From assembly GCF_006442545.2 (NCBI RefSeq), contig NZ_CP083952.1, positions 744,001 through 808,000 on the forward strand: a DNA stretch of 64,000 nucleotides, in the 5' to 3' direction. This DNA comes from Mesorhizobium sp. B2-1-8. Its GTDB lineage: Bacteria; Pseudomonadota; Alphaproteobacteria; Rhizobiales; Rhizobiaceae. Shown here piece by piece: positions 36,644 to 45,869 of this stretch. Numbering within the stretch: position 1 is the stretch's first letter; every line of letters starts with the position of its first letter. The notes beneath the pieces are model-generated. The model had not been told where the DNA came from and did not search any database. It was given only the letters and a program-made list of their open reading frames with translations. A program made the position numbers and the translations under genes.

Positions 36644-37357
36644 ATGCAGGCCCACCCCATGCAGGCCAAATCCATGCAGGAAAGATTGATCGTCGGCCTC
36701 GACGTGGCGACCGTGAAGGAAGCCGAGCAGGCGGTGCGCGAGCTCGACGGCGTCGTCTCTTTCTACAAGATCGGCTATCAGCTGGCCTTCGCCGGCGGGC
36801 TCGACTTTGCCAGGGAGCTGGTCAGCGGCGGGACGAAAATCTTCCTCGACATGAAGCTGCTCGACATCGACCACACGGTGGCCAAGGGCGTCGAAAACAT
36901 CGTCAAGATGGGCATGACCATGCTGACCATCCATGCCTATCCCAAGGCGATGCACGCGGCGGTGGAGGCAGCGCGCGGCAGCGAGCTTTGCCTGCTCGCC
37001 GTCAGCGTGCTGACCTCGATGGACGAGCAGGACATGATCGACGTCGGCTATGAATATGACCCGCACACGCTGGTGCTGAGGCGGTCGGAACAGGCGCTGC
37101 ATGCCGGCATGGGCGGCATCGTCTGCTCGGCCGCGGAGGCCGAAGCGGTGCGCCGCATCGTCGGCCCCGACATGGCGGTGGTGACGCCCGGCATCCGGCC
37201 TGCGGGCAGGGACCATGGCGACCAGAAGCGCGTGGTAACGCCGGCACAGGCGATCCGCAACGGCGCCAGCCACCTCGTGGTCGGCCGGCCGATCGTGGCG
37301 GCCGGCGACCGGCGCGCCGCGGCGGAGGCGATACTCGAAGAGATGCGCTCGGCCTGA
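36644..37357 (+). CDS. pyrF: Orotidine 5'-phosphate decarboxylase
   Basis: 237 residues from ATG 36644; GTG 36629 (4-bp overlap with the FMN reductase gene) and ATG 36674 are alternatives, the last giving the usual rhizobial start [10 protein letters not shown]. It makes UMP from OMP. Catalytic [11 protein letters not shown] (Lys-Asp array), [11 protein letters not shown] at the N-terminus, and [15 protein letters not shown] phosphate loop are present. It shares an operon with the preceding reductase and the DUF1330 gene. Confidence 0.93.
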   Translation: MQAHPMQAKSMQERLIVGLDVATVKEAEQAVRELDGVVSFYKIGYQLAFAGGLDFARELVSGGTKIFLDMKLLDIDHTVAKGVENIVKMGMTMLTIHAYPKAMHAAVEAARGSELCLLAVSVLTSMDEQDMIDVGYEYDPHTLVLRRSEQALHAGMGGIVCSAAEAEAVRRIVGPDMAVVTPGIRPAGRDHGDQKRVVTPAQAIRNGASHLVVGRPIVAAGDRRAAAEAILEEMRSA

Positions 37358-37384
37358 CGAGCCCCCACGAACAGGAGAAAGAGA

Positions 37385-37672
37385 ATGCCCAAGGGATACT
37401 GGATCGCCCGCGTCGATGTGCGCGACGCGGAAGGCTACAAGGATTACGTCGCGGCGGCGAAACCAGCTTTCGAGCGCTTCGACGCGAAATTCCTGGCGCG
37501 CGGCGGCGAGCATGAAAAAGCCGAGGGTCCCGGGCGGGCGCGCAATGTGCTCATCGAGTTCGAATCGCTCGCCGCGGCGCATGATTGCTATCACTCGCCG
37601 GAGTATCAACGCGCGGTGGCGATCCGCCAGAAAGTGGCCGACGGCGAGATCGTGCTGGTAGAAGGGGTCTAG
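37385..37672 (+). CDS. DUF1330 family protein
   Basis: 95 residues. A small ferredoxin-like-fold protein with the family pattern GYWIARVDVRDAEGYKDY, FLARGG near residue 38, NVLIEFES and SPEYQRAVAIRQKVADGEIVLVEG. It begins 27 bp after pyrF with ACAGGAGAAAG as ribosome site. The biochemical role of the family is not known. Its stop codon abuts a RIME-like repeat. Confidence 0.88.
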   Translation: MPKGYWIARVDVRDAEGYKDYVAAAKPAFERFDAKFLARGGEHEKAEGPGRARNVLIEFESLAAAHDCYHSPEYQRAVAIRQKVADGEIVLVEGV

Positions 37673-37772
37673 AGCGGTTCAGCGTTTGATAGAATCGCCG
37701 ACCCGCTCTAACTCTTTGTTTTCACGCAATTCCGGACGGAAAACCGTTACACACTTTTCCTGGAATTGCTCT
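37671..37772. repeat. RIME-like rhizobial repeat C2 between convergent genes
   Basis: AGAGCGGTTCAGCG, then CTCTAACTCTTTGTTTTCAC and CACTTTTCCTGGAATTGCTCT, in the same order as the copy at 24379. Its left edge overlaps the DUF1330 stop codon and its right edge encodes the last eight residues of the convergent ATP-grasp protein. Confidence 0.82.
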
Positions 37773-38829
37773 GGCGGAAGAGCCTGTTCGCCGCGGTTTC
37801 CGCCATCGCGTCGGCCAGGCTCAGCCCCCATTGCTGGCGGCAATAGGCGCGGAAATCGAAGCACGGCAGGCCGGGGCAGACCTCGAACTCGATGAGATGA
37901 ACCGTATCGTCGGCCTCGACGCGCAGGTCGACCGAAAACACGTCGCGCAGGCCGAGCCCGTCCATCAACCGTTTGGCAATCGCGCGGATCCTGGCATCGG
38001 CCACCGGCTGGCTGGCCGCGACCGGGGCGAGTTCGGGTTCGGCATAGTGCCCGGCAGCCTTTGCCGCCTCGCCGGTGTCGCCATAAAGCGCCAGGCTGTC
38101 GGCCATGGTCTGGAAATCGACGCCTGACTCGACAAAGACAATGCCAAGCGCCTCGACACCAACTTGCGGCGTCAACCCGAGGAAGCTGGCGCGCACATTG
38201 CGGCCGCCGACATAGGGCTGGACGACGACATCATCGCGATAGGCCGCGAAAACACGCCGGCTAAGCTCCAGCGCGTGACCGAGATCGGTTATGCGCGAAT
38301 CCGGCCAGATGCCGATCTTGGCGCCGAGCCGGTTGGGCTTGACGAACCAGCCCGCCGCGGAGGCCGGCGGCGCGACCAGCCAGGTTCCATCCCGGGCAAG
38401 GCCCGCCTGCGGGACCGGCAGGCCGAGCGCGCCAAGCACGGCGCCGGAACGGAACTTGTCCTGGCAGAGCGCGAAGAGCGAATCATCGGCACCGATCGTC
38501 CTCAAGCCGTTGAGCCGCGCCAGCGCGGGTGCGGCGCCGCCACGGAAATAGGCGATGCCGTCGGTCAGCGTCCAGACCAGCGTCGTGGAAGGATCGGCTT
38601 CGGTGAGCGCGCTTGCGGCATGGTCCAGCTCCACCGCGGCGAAGGCGAGGCCACGCCTGTCACAGGCGGCGGCCAGCGCATCGAATTCGGGGGCGAGATC
38701 GGTCGATTGCGCCAGGTAGGACGAAATCTCGGCGGCGCGCTGCGGCGCATGGCCGTCGGCGACCAGGCGGTCGAAGCATGCCTTCTCCGGTTCGTGGACG
38801 AGGATCAGCTTTGGCTTGTGACTCGACAT
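37747..38829 (-). CDS. ATP-grasp protein, D-Ala-D-Ala ligase-like
   Basis: 360 residues from ATG 38829 (MSSHKPKLILVHEPEK). The fold is suggested by GWFVKPNRLGAKIG (ATP-binding loop), DVVVQPYVGGRNVRASFLG, and the C-terminal metal site VFSVDLRVEADDTVHLIEFEV. It likely joins a carboxylate to an amine or peptide using ATP, but the partner substrates cannot be told. It is monocistronic and convergent with the pyrF operon. The final residues (QSNSRKSV) come from a RIME-like repeat. Confidence 0.78.
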   Translation of the reverse strand: MSSHKPKLILVHEPEKACFDRLVADGHAPQRAAEISSYLAQSTDLAPEFDALAAACDRRGLAFAAVELDHAASALTEADPSTTLVWTLTDGIAYFRGGAAPALARLNGLRTIGADDSLFALCQDKFRSGAVLGALGLPVPQAGLARDGTWLVAPPASAAGWFVKPNRLGAKIGIWPDSRITDLGHALELSRRVFAAYRDDVVVQPYVGGRNVRASFLGLTPQVGVEALGIVFVESGVDFQTMADSLALYGDTGEAAKAAGHYAEPELAPVAASQPVADARIRAIAKRLMDGLGLRDVFSVDLRVEADDTVHLIEFEVCPGLPCFDFRAYCRQQWGLSLADAMAETAANRLFRQSNSRKSV

Positions 38830-38964
38830 GAGACGAACATTCCCGGCGGTGCGATCACCTAGCATCGCACGACCGACGCAAACGGCTTTCGCGAAACCGA
38901 CTCAGGCCGGACGCCTGCGTGACAGCACCACGACAGATATGAGCGGAGCCGATCGCCGGCCTGT

Positions 38965-39840
38965 TCAGGCGATCAGCACGCGCGGTTCGAAGCGGCCGTT
39001 GACGGGAATATCGAGCAGAAAGGTCATGCCGGCCTGCGGATCGAGCTGGCGCTGTTTGTCGTCCTTGCCTTTCCAGGCCGACGTCACCGCCAGCCGGTCG
39101 GCGTTCCGGCCGACAAAGGCCGGGCAGGAGGGCTGCGTCACCGGCATCGCAATTTCGCGCAGCAATGTGCCGTCGGGCGAATAGGCCTTGACCGCCTTGC
39201 CGCCCCAGACGGCGTTCCACAGCACGCCGTCGCGGTCGACGACCGAACCATCGACATAACCCTTAGACGAACGGTGATCGACGAATACTTTTGGTTCTCC
39301 AGAGGGCAGGCCGCTCGCCGGATCGCAGGCGACGCGCATCAAAAGGCCGGTCGAAGTGTCGGTGTAATAGGCGAGCGCGCCATCCGCGGAGAAACAAATC
39401 GAGTTCGACACGGTGATGCCGGAGAACAGCTTGCGCAGTTCGCCCCTGAAGAACCAGTAGATCGCACCGGCGCCCTTCGATTCGCTCTTGCCCATCGTCC
39501 CCATCCACAGGGCGCCGCAGGGATGGACACGGGAATCGTTGGAGCGGGTAAGGGGGTTGTCCGCCTCGACAGGCGTATGCAGCGTCATCTGGCCGGTCGC
39601 GACGTCGCGGACGAAGAGGCCGGTTTCGGTGGCGATCAGCTGGCGCTTGTCGTCGATGATGGCGATGGCGCTCGCCATCTGGCCAAGCTCGTGGATCTTC
39701 AGCGCACCGCCGGCCACGGGCTTTTCCAGGAGCTGTCCGTTGACGATGTCGAACCAGAACAGCGCGTCGGTGGCGGGATCGTAGCTTGGCCCTTCGCCGA
39801 GCTCGCAGACATGGTCGGAAAAAACAGAAACCTCGCTCAT
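38965..39840 (-). CDS. SMP-30/gluconolactonase family sugar lactonase
   Basis: 291 residues from ATG 39840 (the adjacent ATG 39843 is the alternative; GGAGA favours the second). Beta-propeller metal lactonase: LGEGPSYDPATDALFWFDI with the metal-ligand Glu, NDSRVHPCGALWMGTMG, and GYVDGSVVDRDGVLWNAVWGG. It follows dgoA with overlapping stop/start. In this operon the likely reaction is opening galactonolactone to galactonate. Confidence 0.87.
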   Translation of the reverse strand: MSEVSVFSDHVCELGEGPSYDPATDALFWFDIVNGQLLEKPVAGGALKIHELGQMASAIAIIDDKRQLIATETGLFVRDVATGQMTLHTPVEADNPLTRSNDSRVHPCGALWMGTMGKSESKGAGAIYWFFRGELRKLFSGITVSNSICFSADGALAYYTDTSTGLLMRVACDPASGLPSGEPKVFVDHRSSKGYVDGSVVDRDGVLWNAVWGGKAVKAYSPDGTLLREIAMPVTQPSCPAFVGRNADRLAVTSAWKGKDDKQRQLDPQAGMTFLLDIPVNGRFEPRVLIA

Positions 39841-40478
39841 CATGCGTCTCCGAATGCCGCGTCCCAGGCAGCGACGGCGGCGTGAGCGCGCGCCGCCACG
39901 TCGTCGACGCTCATGCCCGGCTTGAACAGGCTGGAGCCAAGCCCGAACACCGTCACGCCTACCGCCTTGTAGCCGGCAAAGTCCTTGTCCGAAACGCCGC
40001 CGACCGCGCCGACCAGCGTCTGCGCCGGCAGCACCGCCCGGATCGCCGAAATGCCTGATGCACCCAGCACGCTCGCCGGGAAGAATTTCAGCGCCGAGGC
40101 GCCGAGCCGGATCGCCTGGAAGGCCTCGGTGGGGGTGAACACGCCGGGCATGGTCACCATGCCGTATGTCCTGGCGCGGCCCATCACCTCGGCATCGATG
40201 TTGGGGCTGACCAGCAGCCGTCCGCCTGCCTCGTGAAGATTGTCGACATCGGCCGCCGTCAGCACCGTGCCGGCGCCGATCAGGGCTGACTTCGGCAGCA
40301 CTTGGACAATCCTGGCGATCGACGAGAATGGCTGGGGCGAGTTGAGCGGCACCTCGATCGCCTCGATGCCGGCGTCGAACAGCGCCTGACCCATGGCGAT
40401 CGCCTCGGTGGGCTTCAGGCCGCGCAGGATGGCGACCAGGCCGCGCTTGAGTTTTGGAAAGGGGGCGGTCTGGCTCAT
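39840..40478 (-). CDS. dgoA: 2-dehydro-3-deoxy-6-phosphogalactonate aldolase
   Basis: 212 residues from ATG 40478, overlapping the dgoK stop. Class I KDPG/KDPGal aldolase: AILRGLKPTEA, EVPLNSPQP, GAGTVLTAADV, SPNIDAEVM and the Schiff-base lysine in LKFFPASVLG. VPLNSPQP distinguishes the galactose-type enzyme from KDPG aldolase. It cleaves the DgoK product to pyruvate and glyceraldehyde-3-phosphate. Confidence 0.93.
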   Translation of the reverse strand: MSQTAPFPKLKRGLVAILRGLKPTEAIAMGQALFDAGIEAIEVPLNSPQPFSSIARIVQVLPKSALIGAGTVLTAADVDNLHEAGGRLLVSPNIDAEVMGRARTYGMVTMPGVFTPTEAFQAIRLGASALKFFPASVLGASGISAIRAVLPAQTLVGAVGGVSDKDFAGYKAVGVTVFGLGSSLFKPGMSVDDVAARAHAAVAAWDAAFGDA

Positions 40479-41428
40479 GTGGCGGCTCCGGTTCTGGCGA
40501 TCATGCCGTTCTCGCGCGCGGCCTCGATCAGGCCGGCGCGTACAGCTTCGTCCGCATCGACTGTCCGCACACCGAGTCCGGCAAGGTCGAGCGCTGCCTG
40601 GTAAAGCACCGCCAGAGCCCCGGAGGCAATCAGCACCACCGACGTGGCCCCGGCGCCGTGGCGCCGTTTCGCCGAGGCGATCTCGCCGCCGATCAGCAGG
40701 CCCGACAGACAAGCGGCCGCGTCATCGGCCTCGAGATCCTGGAGCAGGCCGGCGGCGCGGATGGCAAACAGCCGCGAGGTGATGTCACCACCCTCGCCCA
40801 GTGCAATTTCGCACCAGCGGCGGAAGAACGGATTGTCGGCGGCAACCGGGCTCGGATGTTCGCCCAGCGAATGGCGCAGGATCGAGTGCGCCGCAAGCAC
40901 GGAAAACAGCTCGCCCGTCGGCCAGGTGCCGAAGCCGGCGACGGCGCCGTCCTCGACCAGCACCCATTTCGAATGGGTGCCAGGCATGCAAACCAGCTCG
41001 CGGCCCTTGGCCGGCAGGCCGGCGCCGGCAAGCTGCGTCTCCTCGCCGCGCATGACGTCGGGCGCGTCGGCCAGACGCTGGGCAAGGCCGGGAACGATAC
41101 GGATGTCGCGTTTCTGGCCGGGCACCCGGGCCGCGCCGCCGAGAATGGCGCCGAGCGGCGACGGCACGCTGACATAGGGCGCCTCCAGCCAGCCCTGGCG
41201 GGAGCCGGCCATGCCGCAGATGATGACGGGCAATTCCTCCGGCGCGCCCATCGCTGTCAGATGGCCCTCCAGGACGTTGACAAAACCCTTTTCGCGCGCG
41301 GTGATGAGGCCATCGTCGCCGCGACGCTCGGCAAGCACCTTGCCGCTTCCGTCGATCAGCCAGGCCCGCAGCCGGGTCGTGCCCCAATCGAGCGCCGCGA
41401 CCGCCGGAACGTTGCTGGCTGGACTCAC
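40475..41428 (-). CDS. dgoK: 2-dehydro-3-deoxygalactonokinase
   Basis: 317 residues from GTG 41428, fixed by GGAGG 6 nt upstream and a 4-bp overlap with the SDR stop. DgoK-family marks: ALDWGTTRLRAWL near residue 12, GMAGSRQGW, PGTHSKWVLVEDG and FGTWPTGELF. It phosphorylates 2-keto-3-deoxygalactonate. It sits between the SDR and dgoA genes with overlaps on both sides. Confidence 0.93.
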   Translation of the reverse strand: MSPASNVPAVAALDWGTTRLRAWLIDGSGKVLAERRGDDGLITAREKGFVNVLEGHLTAMGAPEELPVIICGMAGSRQGWLEAPYVSVPSPLGAILGGAARVPGQKRDIRIVPGLAQRLADAPDVMRGEETQLAGAGLPAKGRELVCMPGTHSKWVLVEDGAVAGFGTWPTGELFSVLAAHSILRHSLGEHPSPVAADNPFFRRWCEIALGEGGDITSRLFAIRAAGLLQDLEADDAAACLSGLLIGGEIASAKRRHGAGATSVVLIASGALAVLYQAALDLAGLGVRTVDADEAVRAGLIEAARENGMIARTGAAT

Positions 41429-42192
41429 AGGAAGCCTCCATCGACGATCAGCATCTGCGCGGTCAGCATGCGCGAGGCATCCGAGGCCAGGAACAGCACC
41501 GTGCCGACCATGTCGTCCGGCCGCATGACGTCCCTGATGCACTGCTTGGCGACATGGGCGGCAAGCGCCTCTTCGGTCACCCAGCGCTCCTGCTGCCGTT
41601 CGGTGATCACCCAGCCGGGCGCGACAGCGTTGACGCGGATGCGGTCGGGCCCGAGCTTGCCGGCCAGCCCCTTGGTGAGGCCGAGTATGCCGGCCTTGGC
41701 GGCGGTATAGGCCGGCATGTCGGGGTGGTTGATCAGGTAGGATGTCGAGGTGAAATTGATGATCGAGCCGCCGCCGGCCCGCTTCATCCCTGGTGCCACC
41801 GCCTGCGCGGTGAAGAAATGCGGCCGCAGGTTGATTGCCTGGTTGTTGTCCCAGAATTCGACGGTGACGTCCTCGACGGCGTGGCGTTCGTCCCAGGCGG
41901 CATTGTTGACCAGCACCGTGACATCGCCATGCGCCTCGGCCGCCCTTGCCGCAGAGGCGCGCAAGGCCTCGACATCGCGCAGGTCGGTCTTGAGGTAGAG
42001 CGGCCGCCGGCCGAATTCTTTCTCGATGCGGTCGGCAAGCGCCGTGCTGGGCTCATCGGCGATGTCGATGAAGGCGACCTTGGCGCCCTGCCGCATGAAT
42101 CCTTCGGTCAACGCCGCGCCGATGCCGGAGCCGCCGCCGGTGATCAGCACCGAAGCGCCTTCGAGGTCGGCAAAACGCGCCGATGGCATCAT
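41425..42192 (-). CDS. SDR-family dehydrogenase, probable sugar (galactose) 1-dehydrogenase
   Basis: 255 residues from ATG 42192 (GGGAGA upstream; a TTG at 42213 is less likely). Cofactor loop TGGGSGIG (about 18-25), NNAA near 90, catalytic Ser in NFTSTSYL and YTAAK. It is first in the dgoK-dgoA-lactonase operon, so oxidation of galactose or a related aldose to its lactone is likely, beginning the De Ley-Doudoroff route. The substrate is inferred. Confidence 0.84.
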   Translation of the reverse strand: MMPSARFADLEGASVLITGGGSGIGAALTEGFMRQGAKVAFIDIADEPSTALADRIEKEFGRRPLYLKTDLRDVEALRASAARAAEAHGDVTVLVNNAAWDERHAVEDVTVEFWDNNQAINLRPHFFTAQAVAPGMKRAGGGSIINFTSTSYLINHPDMPAYTAAKAGILGLTKGLAGKLGPDRIRVNAVAPGWVITERQQERWVTEEALAAHVAKQCIRDVMRPDDMVGTVLFLASDASRMLTAQMLIVDGGFL

Positions 42193-42359
42193 GATTTTCG
42201 TCTCCCGGGTCAACCGGCGCGCATCCTAGCCAGACATGTCCGGCGGGCAAGGGCGAAAAGACGCTATTTCGGGCTTATGTCGGACAAAAAGGCGATCGCG
42301 TCCGCGCGCGACCCGCCAGGCGGCATCGCTGCATGGCGGGCAACGCCGAAATCTGGCGC

Positions 42360-43709
42360 TCAGATCGCCTTGGCGCGCAAGGCGCCACGGAAGGAATCGC
42401 GGAGGTAGCCCAACGTGGCGTCGGCATCGGCCGGCTTGCCGAAGAGATAGCCCTGCCCGCCGGCGCAACCGAACTGGACCAGCCGGTCGGCCTGCGCCTC
42501 CTCTTCGATGCCTTCGGCGACCACGTCCATGCCGAGCCCTTCGCACATGGCGAGGATGGCGCGGATGATGTGTTCGGACGGACGGTCGTCGAGAATGGAG
42601 GAGACGAAGGCGCGGTCGATCTTGAGCTTGTCGAAATGGAACTCGCGCAGACGGCCGAGCGAGGACTGGCCGGTGCCGAAATCGTCGAGCGAGACGCGGA
42701 TGCCGACGCGCCGCAGATCCTCGACGATCTGCGCGGCCGAGGCCGGGTCGTTCATCAGGCCGGTTTCGGTGATCTCGACCTCCAGCCGGCGCGGATCGAA
42801 GCCGGTGCGGTCGAGGATCGCCAGTATGTGCAGGCCGGTGTTCTGGTCGACGAGTTGCGAGGGCGACAGGTTGAAGGACAGGAACAGGTCCTTCGGCCAG
42901 CTCCTGGCGGCTTCGGTCGCCTTGCGCAGCACCAGCTGCGACAGCGGGCCGATGATGCCGCGCTCCTCGGCGATGGGGATGAAGACGGTCGGCGGCACCG
43001 CGCCGAGGTCGCGGTCGGTCCAGCGCGCCAGCGTCTCGAAGCCGATGGTGCGGCGCGTGGTGAGATCGACGATCGGCTGGAAATGCGGCTCCACCTCGCC
43101 GGCGGAGACGGCGCGGCGCAGCGCCTGCTCGATGCGGGTGACGCGTTTGGCGGCCTCTTCCATCTCACGGGTGTAGACGACGACGCGGCCGCGGCCGGAA
43201 CGCTTGGCATGGTAAAGCGCCGTTTCGGCCTTGTTGATGAGAATCTCGGTGGTCTCGTCGCCGGAATAGAACAGCGAGCAGCCGACCGAGGCCGAGAGCC
43301 TGGCGGTGCGCTCGCCGACATCGTAAGGCGCCGACAGGATCTCGATCAGCATGCGGGATTTTTCCGCCGCCGCCTCCTCCGAGAACACCAGGGGGTAGAG
43401 GAAGGCGAATTCGTCGGCGCCGATGCGGCAGACGGTCGAATGGCCGTCCATCGAGGCGCGCAGCCGCATCGCGACCTGGATCAGGATGTCGTCGCCGGCC
43501 TTGTGGCCGAACAGGTCGTTGATCGGCTTGAAGCCGTCGAGATCGAGAATGCCGACGGTGAAGGGCGCGGGATCGTCGGCACGATCGCTAATCAGGCGGT
43601 CTACCTTGTCGAAGAAGCGGCGATGATTGCCAAGCCCGGTCAACGGATCGGTGAACGCCAGATCCGTGCTTTCCCTGTTTGCCTGACCGGTGCCAAACGG
43701 AGTTTGCAT
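42360..43709 (-). CDS. GGDEF-EAL domain c-di-GMP protein, probable phosphodiesterase
   Basis: 449 residues, no transmembrane segment or sensor domain. The GGDEF domain (about 15-180) has GADEF at the active site. The EAL domain (about 190-440) keeps its catalytic set: FETLARW, FNLSPSQL, EVEITE, DDFGTG, KIDRAFV, VAEGIE and QGYLFGKP. This suggests c-di-GMP breakdown, with the GGDEF part possibly regulatory. It is a single gene on this strand. Activity is inferred from motifs. Confidence 0.92.
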   Translation of the reverse strand: MQTPFGTGQANRESTDLAFTDPLTGLGNHRRFFDKVDRLISDRADDPAPFTVGILDLDGFKPINDLFGHKAGDDILIQVAMRLRASMDGHSTVCRIGADEFAFLYPLVFSEEAAAEKSRMLIEILSAPYDVGERTARLSASVGCSLFYSGDETTEILINKAETALYHAKRSGRGRVVVYTREMEEAAKRVTRIEQALRRAVSAGEVEPHFQPIVDLTTRRTIGFETLARWTDRDLGAVPPTVFIPIAEERGIIGPLSQLVLRKATEAARSWPKDLFLSFNLSPSQLVDQNTGLHILAILDRTGFDPRRLEVEITETGLMNDPASAAQIVEDLRRVGIRVSLDDFGTGQSSLGRLREFHFDKLKIDRAFVSSILDDRPSEHIIRAILAMCEGLGMDVVAEGIEEEAQADRLVQFGCAGGQGYLFGKPADADATLGYLRDSFRGALRAKAI

Positions 43710-43911
43710 CGGTGTCCCTGCTCGTCCCTGCTCTTGTCGTCGGAATTTATTTCGAGACTGGCAGCAAACCCTTTAGGAAACGTATCCCAAAAACGATTTT
43801 TGTAGCCGGAGCACGATTCCGAAAACGGGATCCGCCTTTCGCCGTGACCCGTGCCCAGACGCCGGATACCTTCGTGAAGCCGGCTACAAGATACGTCGAG
43901 CACCCGGATTT

Positions 43912-45705
43912 TCAGCCGTTTGACTTGACGCGGTAGAGCTCCAGGGGGCTGCCCCTGGTCTCCGCCACCGGCTCCAGCCATTCCGGCACGCTGCCGCGCA
44001 TCAGCCCGGCCAGAAAACCGTCCGGCGCCCTGGCCGCGAACAGCCGGCTTTCTGGGTTGCCGCGGCAGAGCGCGACAAGGCCGACATGGTGGCTTTCGAC
44101 GATGGCTTTCGCGTCGCTGGCCGAGCCCAGCAAGGCATCGAACACGAGCAGGTTTCCGGCGACGTTGCGATGATAGGGCCCGGCGAACACGCGATGACCG
44201 GTAAAGGCGAGGACGGGCGAACCAACATTGGAGATGGCAAGCACCGTGGTAGGGGCCATCGCGCCAAGCACGGCGAACGAGGCCTTGCTGTTGCAGGGCG
44301 CATCGATGCTGGCGTCCCTGGCGGGTGCGGTGGTTGCGAAGGCGCTCGAGGCGGCCTCGGCGGCACCCGACCAGATCGCATTGACCGAGATCAGCCAGGC
44401 TGCGGCCATTCTGAGCACGGAGCCGCTGGAGGGGCGGGCCTCCGCCCGCTGCCGCCATTTGGCGATCCAGGCCGAAAGCGGAATCACCGCGAAGGCGATG
44501 GAAAAGGTCGAGCCTCGCACTTCCCAGGCGCTGACCAGGACCGCCACCACCAGCAGTGCGGCGACGAGGCTGTCCTGCCGCCGCCAGTCGCCACGGCTGA
44601 AGCGGAGCGCCATCAGGACGATCGCCACCAGGGGCGTCGCAAAACGCGCCACGGCCCTGGCCGGATCGTCGGCGACAAGCTGAACGATCGACTGCGCCTC
44701 CTCGATATAGCCGAGCCACATCCGCTGCAGGCGCGGGTCGAGATGGGCATAGGGCGCCGCCAGGCATTGCGGGAATAGGAGCCCAATAACGAGAGCGAGG
44801 GCGGCGGCAAGCAGGCCAAGCGACATCAGGCGCCGGGCCGCCGTTGCGTTGGCGGCCTTCCATGAAGCAATGATTGCCAGGCCGGCGCCGGCAAGCCCCG
44901 TCACCGCGAACTGGACGACCGAGAACGTGTCGCACTGGGCCTGGCCCCAGGACGACATCGGGACAGTAACGGCGAAGACGACAGCCGAGGCGCCGGCGAC
45001 GCCGAGGCCGAAATCCCTGGCGATCAGCCTTTCACCGTCACCCTTGCCGAGAAACAGCAGCGCGACGACGGCGCCGAGGGCGCCGGCATAGGGCGCGCTT
45101 TCCATGCCGATGGCCAAGGTCAGCGTGGCGCAGATGCCGGCGACAAGGGCAGCCGGCCGATGCGTGGGCGCCTCGAGCAGCAAGGCGAGGCTCGCCAGCG
45201 TCAGCATCAGCTGGACATTGTGATGGTCGAGCGCGCCGGGAGAGAAAATGCCGATGTAATACAAGGCAGCCCCGCCGACGACGGCGGCGGGCAGCACGGC
45301 GGACGCGCCGGCGAAAGCGCGCGCGGCGCGGATGGTGAAGAAGACCGCCAACCAGAACTGCAGCGCAGGCCAGAGCACTTGCACGATTTGTTCGGCCAAG
45401 GCGGTGCTGCCCGTCAGGGCCGAAGCGGCAAGGATGCTCAGCGCCAGCGGCGCATCGAGCAGCCGCGACCAGTGCATGACGAAGCCGCCCTCCAGCCCCA
45501 TCCTGTACTGGTGCAGGTCGAACCAGCCCTGGCCCGCCAGCAGGTCGCGGACTTCGACCAGTTGCAGCAGGCTGTCATTGTCGCCCGCCGGATTGGCCAG
45601 TTGCGGGAATCCCTGCAGGGCCTCGAGCGCCAGCAGCAGCAATGCGGCAAGCAGCGCGAACGCGATATCGGACTTCCAGGTGGAAGTTCCCCTTGCTGTG
45701 CCCAT
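43912..45705 (-). CDS. Integral membrane GT-C-like glycosyltransferase
   Basis: 597 residues from ATG 45705; a TTG at 45747 is an alternative. Ten or more hydrophobic segments are visible between about 15 and 450, then a soluble C-terminal part. The first periplasmic loop has GDNDSLLQLVEVRDLL with an acidic pair, and ALDHHNVQL follows, both reminiscent of lipid-linked-sugar transferases of the GT-C/oligosaccharyltransferase type. It faces a GT2 gene and gtrA across 165 bp, suggesting a Gtr-like modification system. Acceptor and sugar are unknown. Confidence 0.72.
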   Translation of the reverse strand: MGTARGTSTWKSDIAFALLAALLLLALEALQGFPQLANPAGDNDSLLQLVEVRDLLAGQGWFDLHQYRMGLEGGFVMHWSRLLDAPLALSILAASALTGSTALAEQIVQVLWPALQFWLAVFFTIRAARAFAGASAVLPAAVVGGAALYYIGIFSPGALDHHNVQLMLTLASLALLLEAPTHRPAALVAGICATLTLAIGMESAPYAGALGAVVALLFLGKGDGERLIARDFGLGVAGASAVVFAVTVPMSSWGQAQCDTFSVVQFAVTGLAGAGLAIIASWKAANATAARRLMSLGLLAAALALVIGLLFPQCLAAPYAHLDPRLQRMWLGYIEEAQSIVQLVADDPARAVARFATPLVAIVLMALRFSRGDWRRQDSLVAALLVVAVLVSAWEVRGSTFSIAFAVIPLSAWIAKWRQRAEARPSSGSVLRMAAAWLISVNAIWSGAAEAASSAFATTAPARDASIDAPCNSKASFAVLGAMAPTTVLAISNVGSPVLAFTGHRVFAGPYHRNVAGNLLVFDALLGSASDAKAIVESHHVGLVALCRGNPESRLFAARAPDGFLAGLMRGSVPEWLEPVAETRGSPLELYRVKSNG

Positions 45706-45869
45706 CCCGATCGCCCTTGGCGGGAATGCCGGGCCTTTCCAGGCCAATCGACACTCATGAAGTCGGCCTTAAACCTAGCCTTAACGGCTTCAATAAATAG
45801 TAAAACCGCCTGAACGCGGCCGGTTTCCGGAGCGCGACCGTATGGTCGACAAGGCATTCGGAGACAAAA

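Noticed and set aside
42333..43805. 490-residue open frame opposite the GGDEF-EAL gene
   Set aside because: Antisense shadow of a gene with clear catalytic motifs.
43780..43840. Possible further copy of the GATCATGC-type palindrome (GAGCACGATTCCGAAAACGG)
   Set aside because: Only one weak arm is visible, with no matching second arm, so I do not call it a repeat copy.
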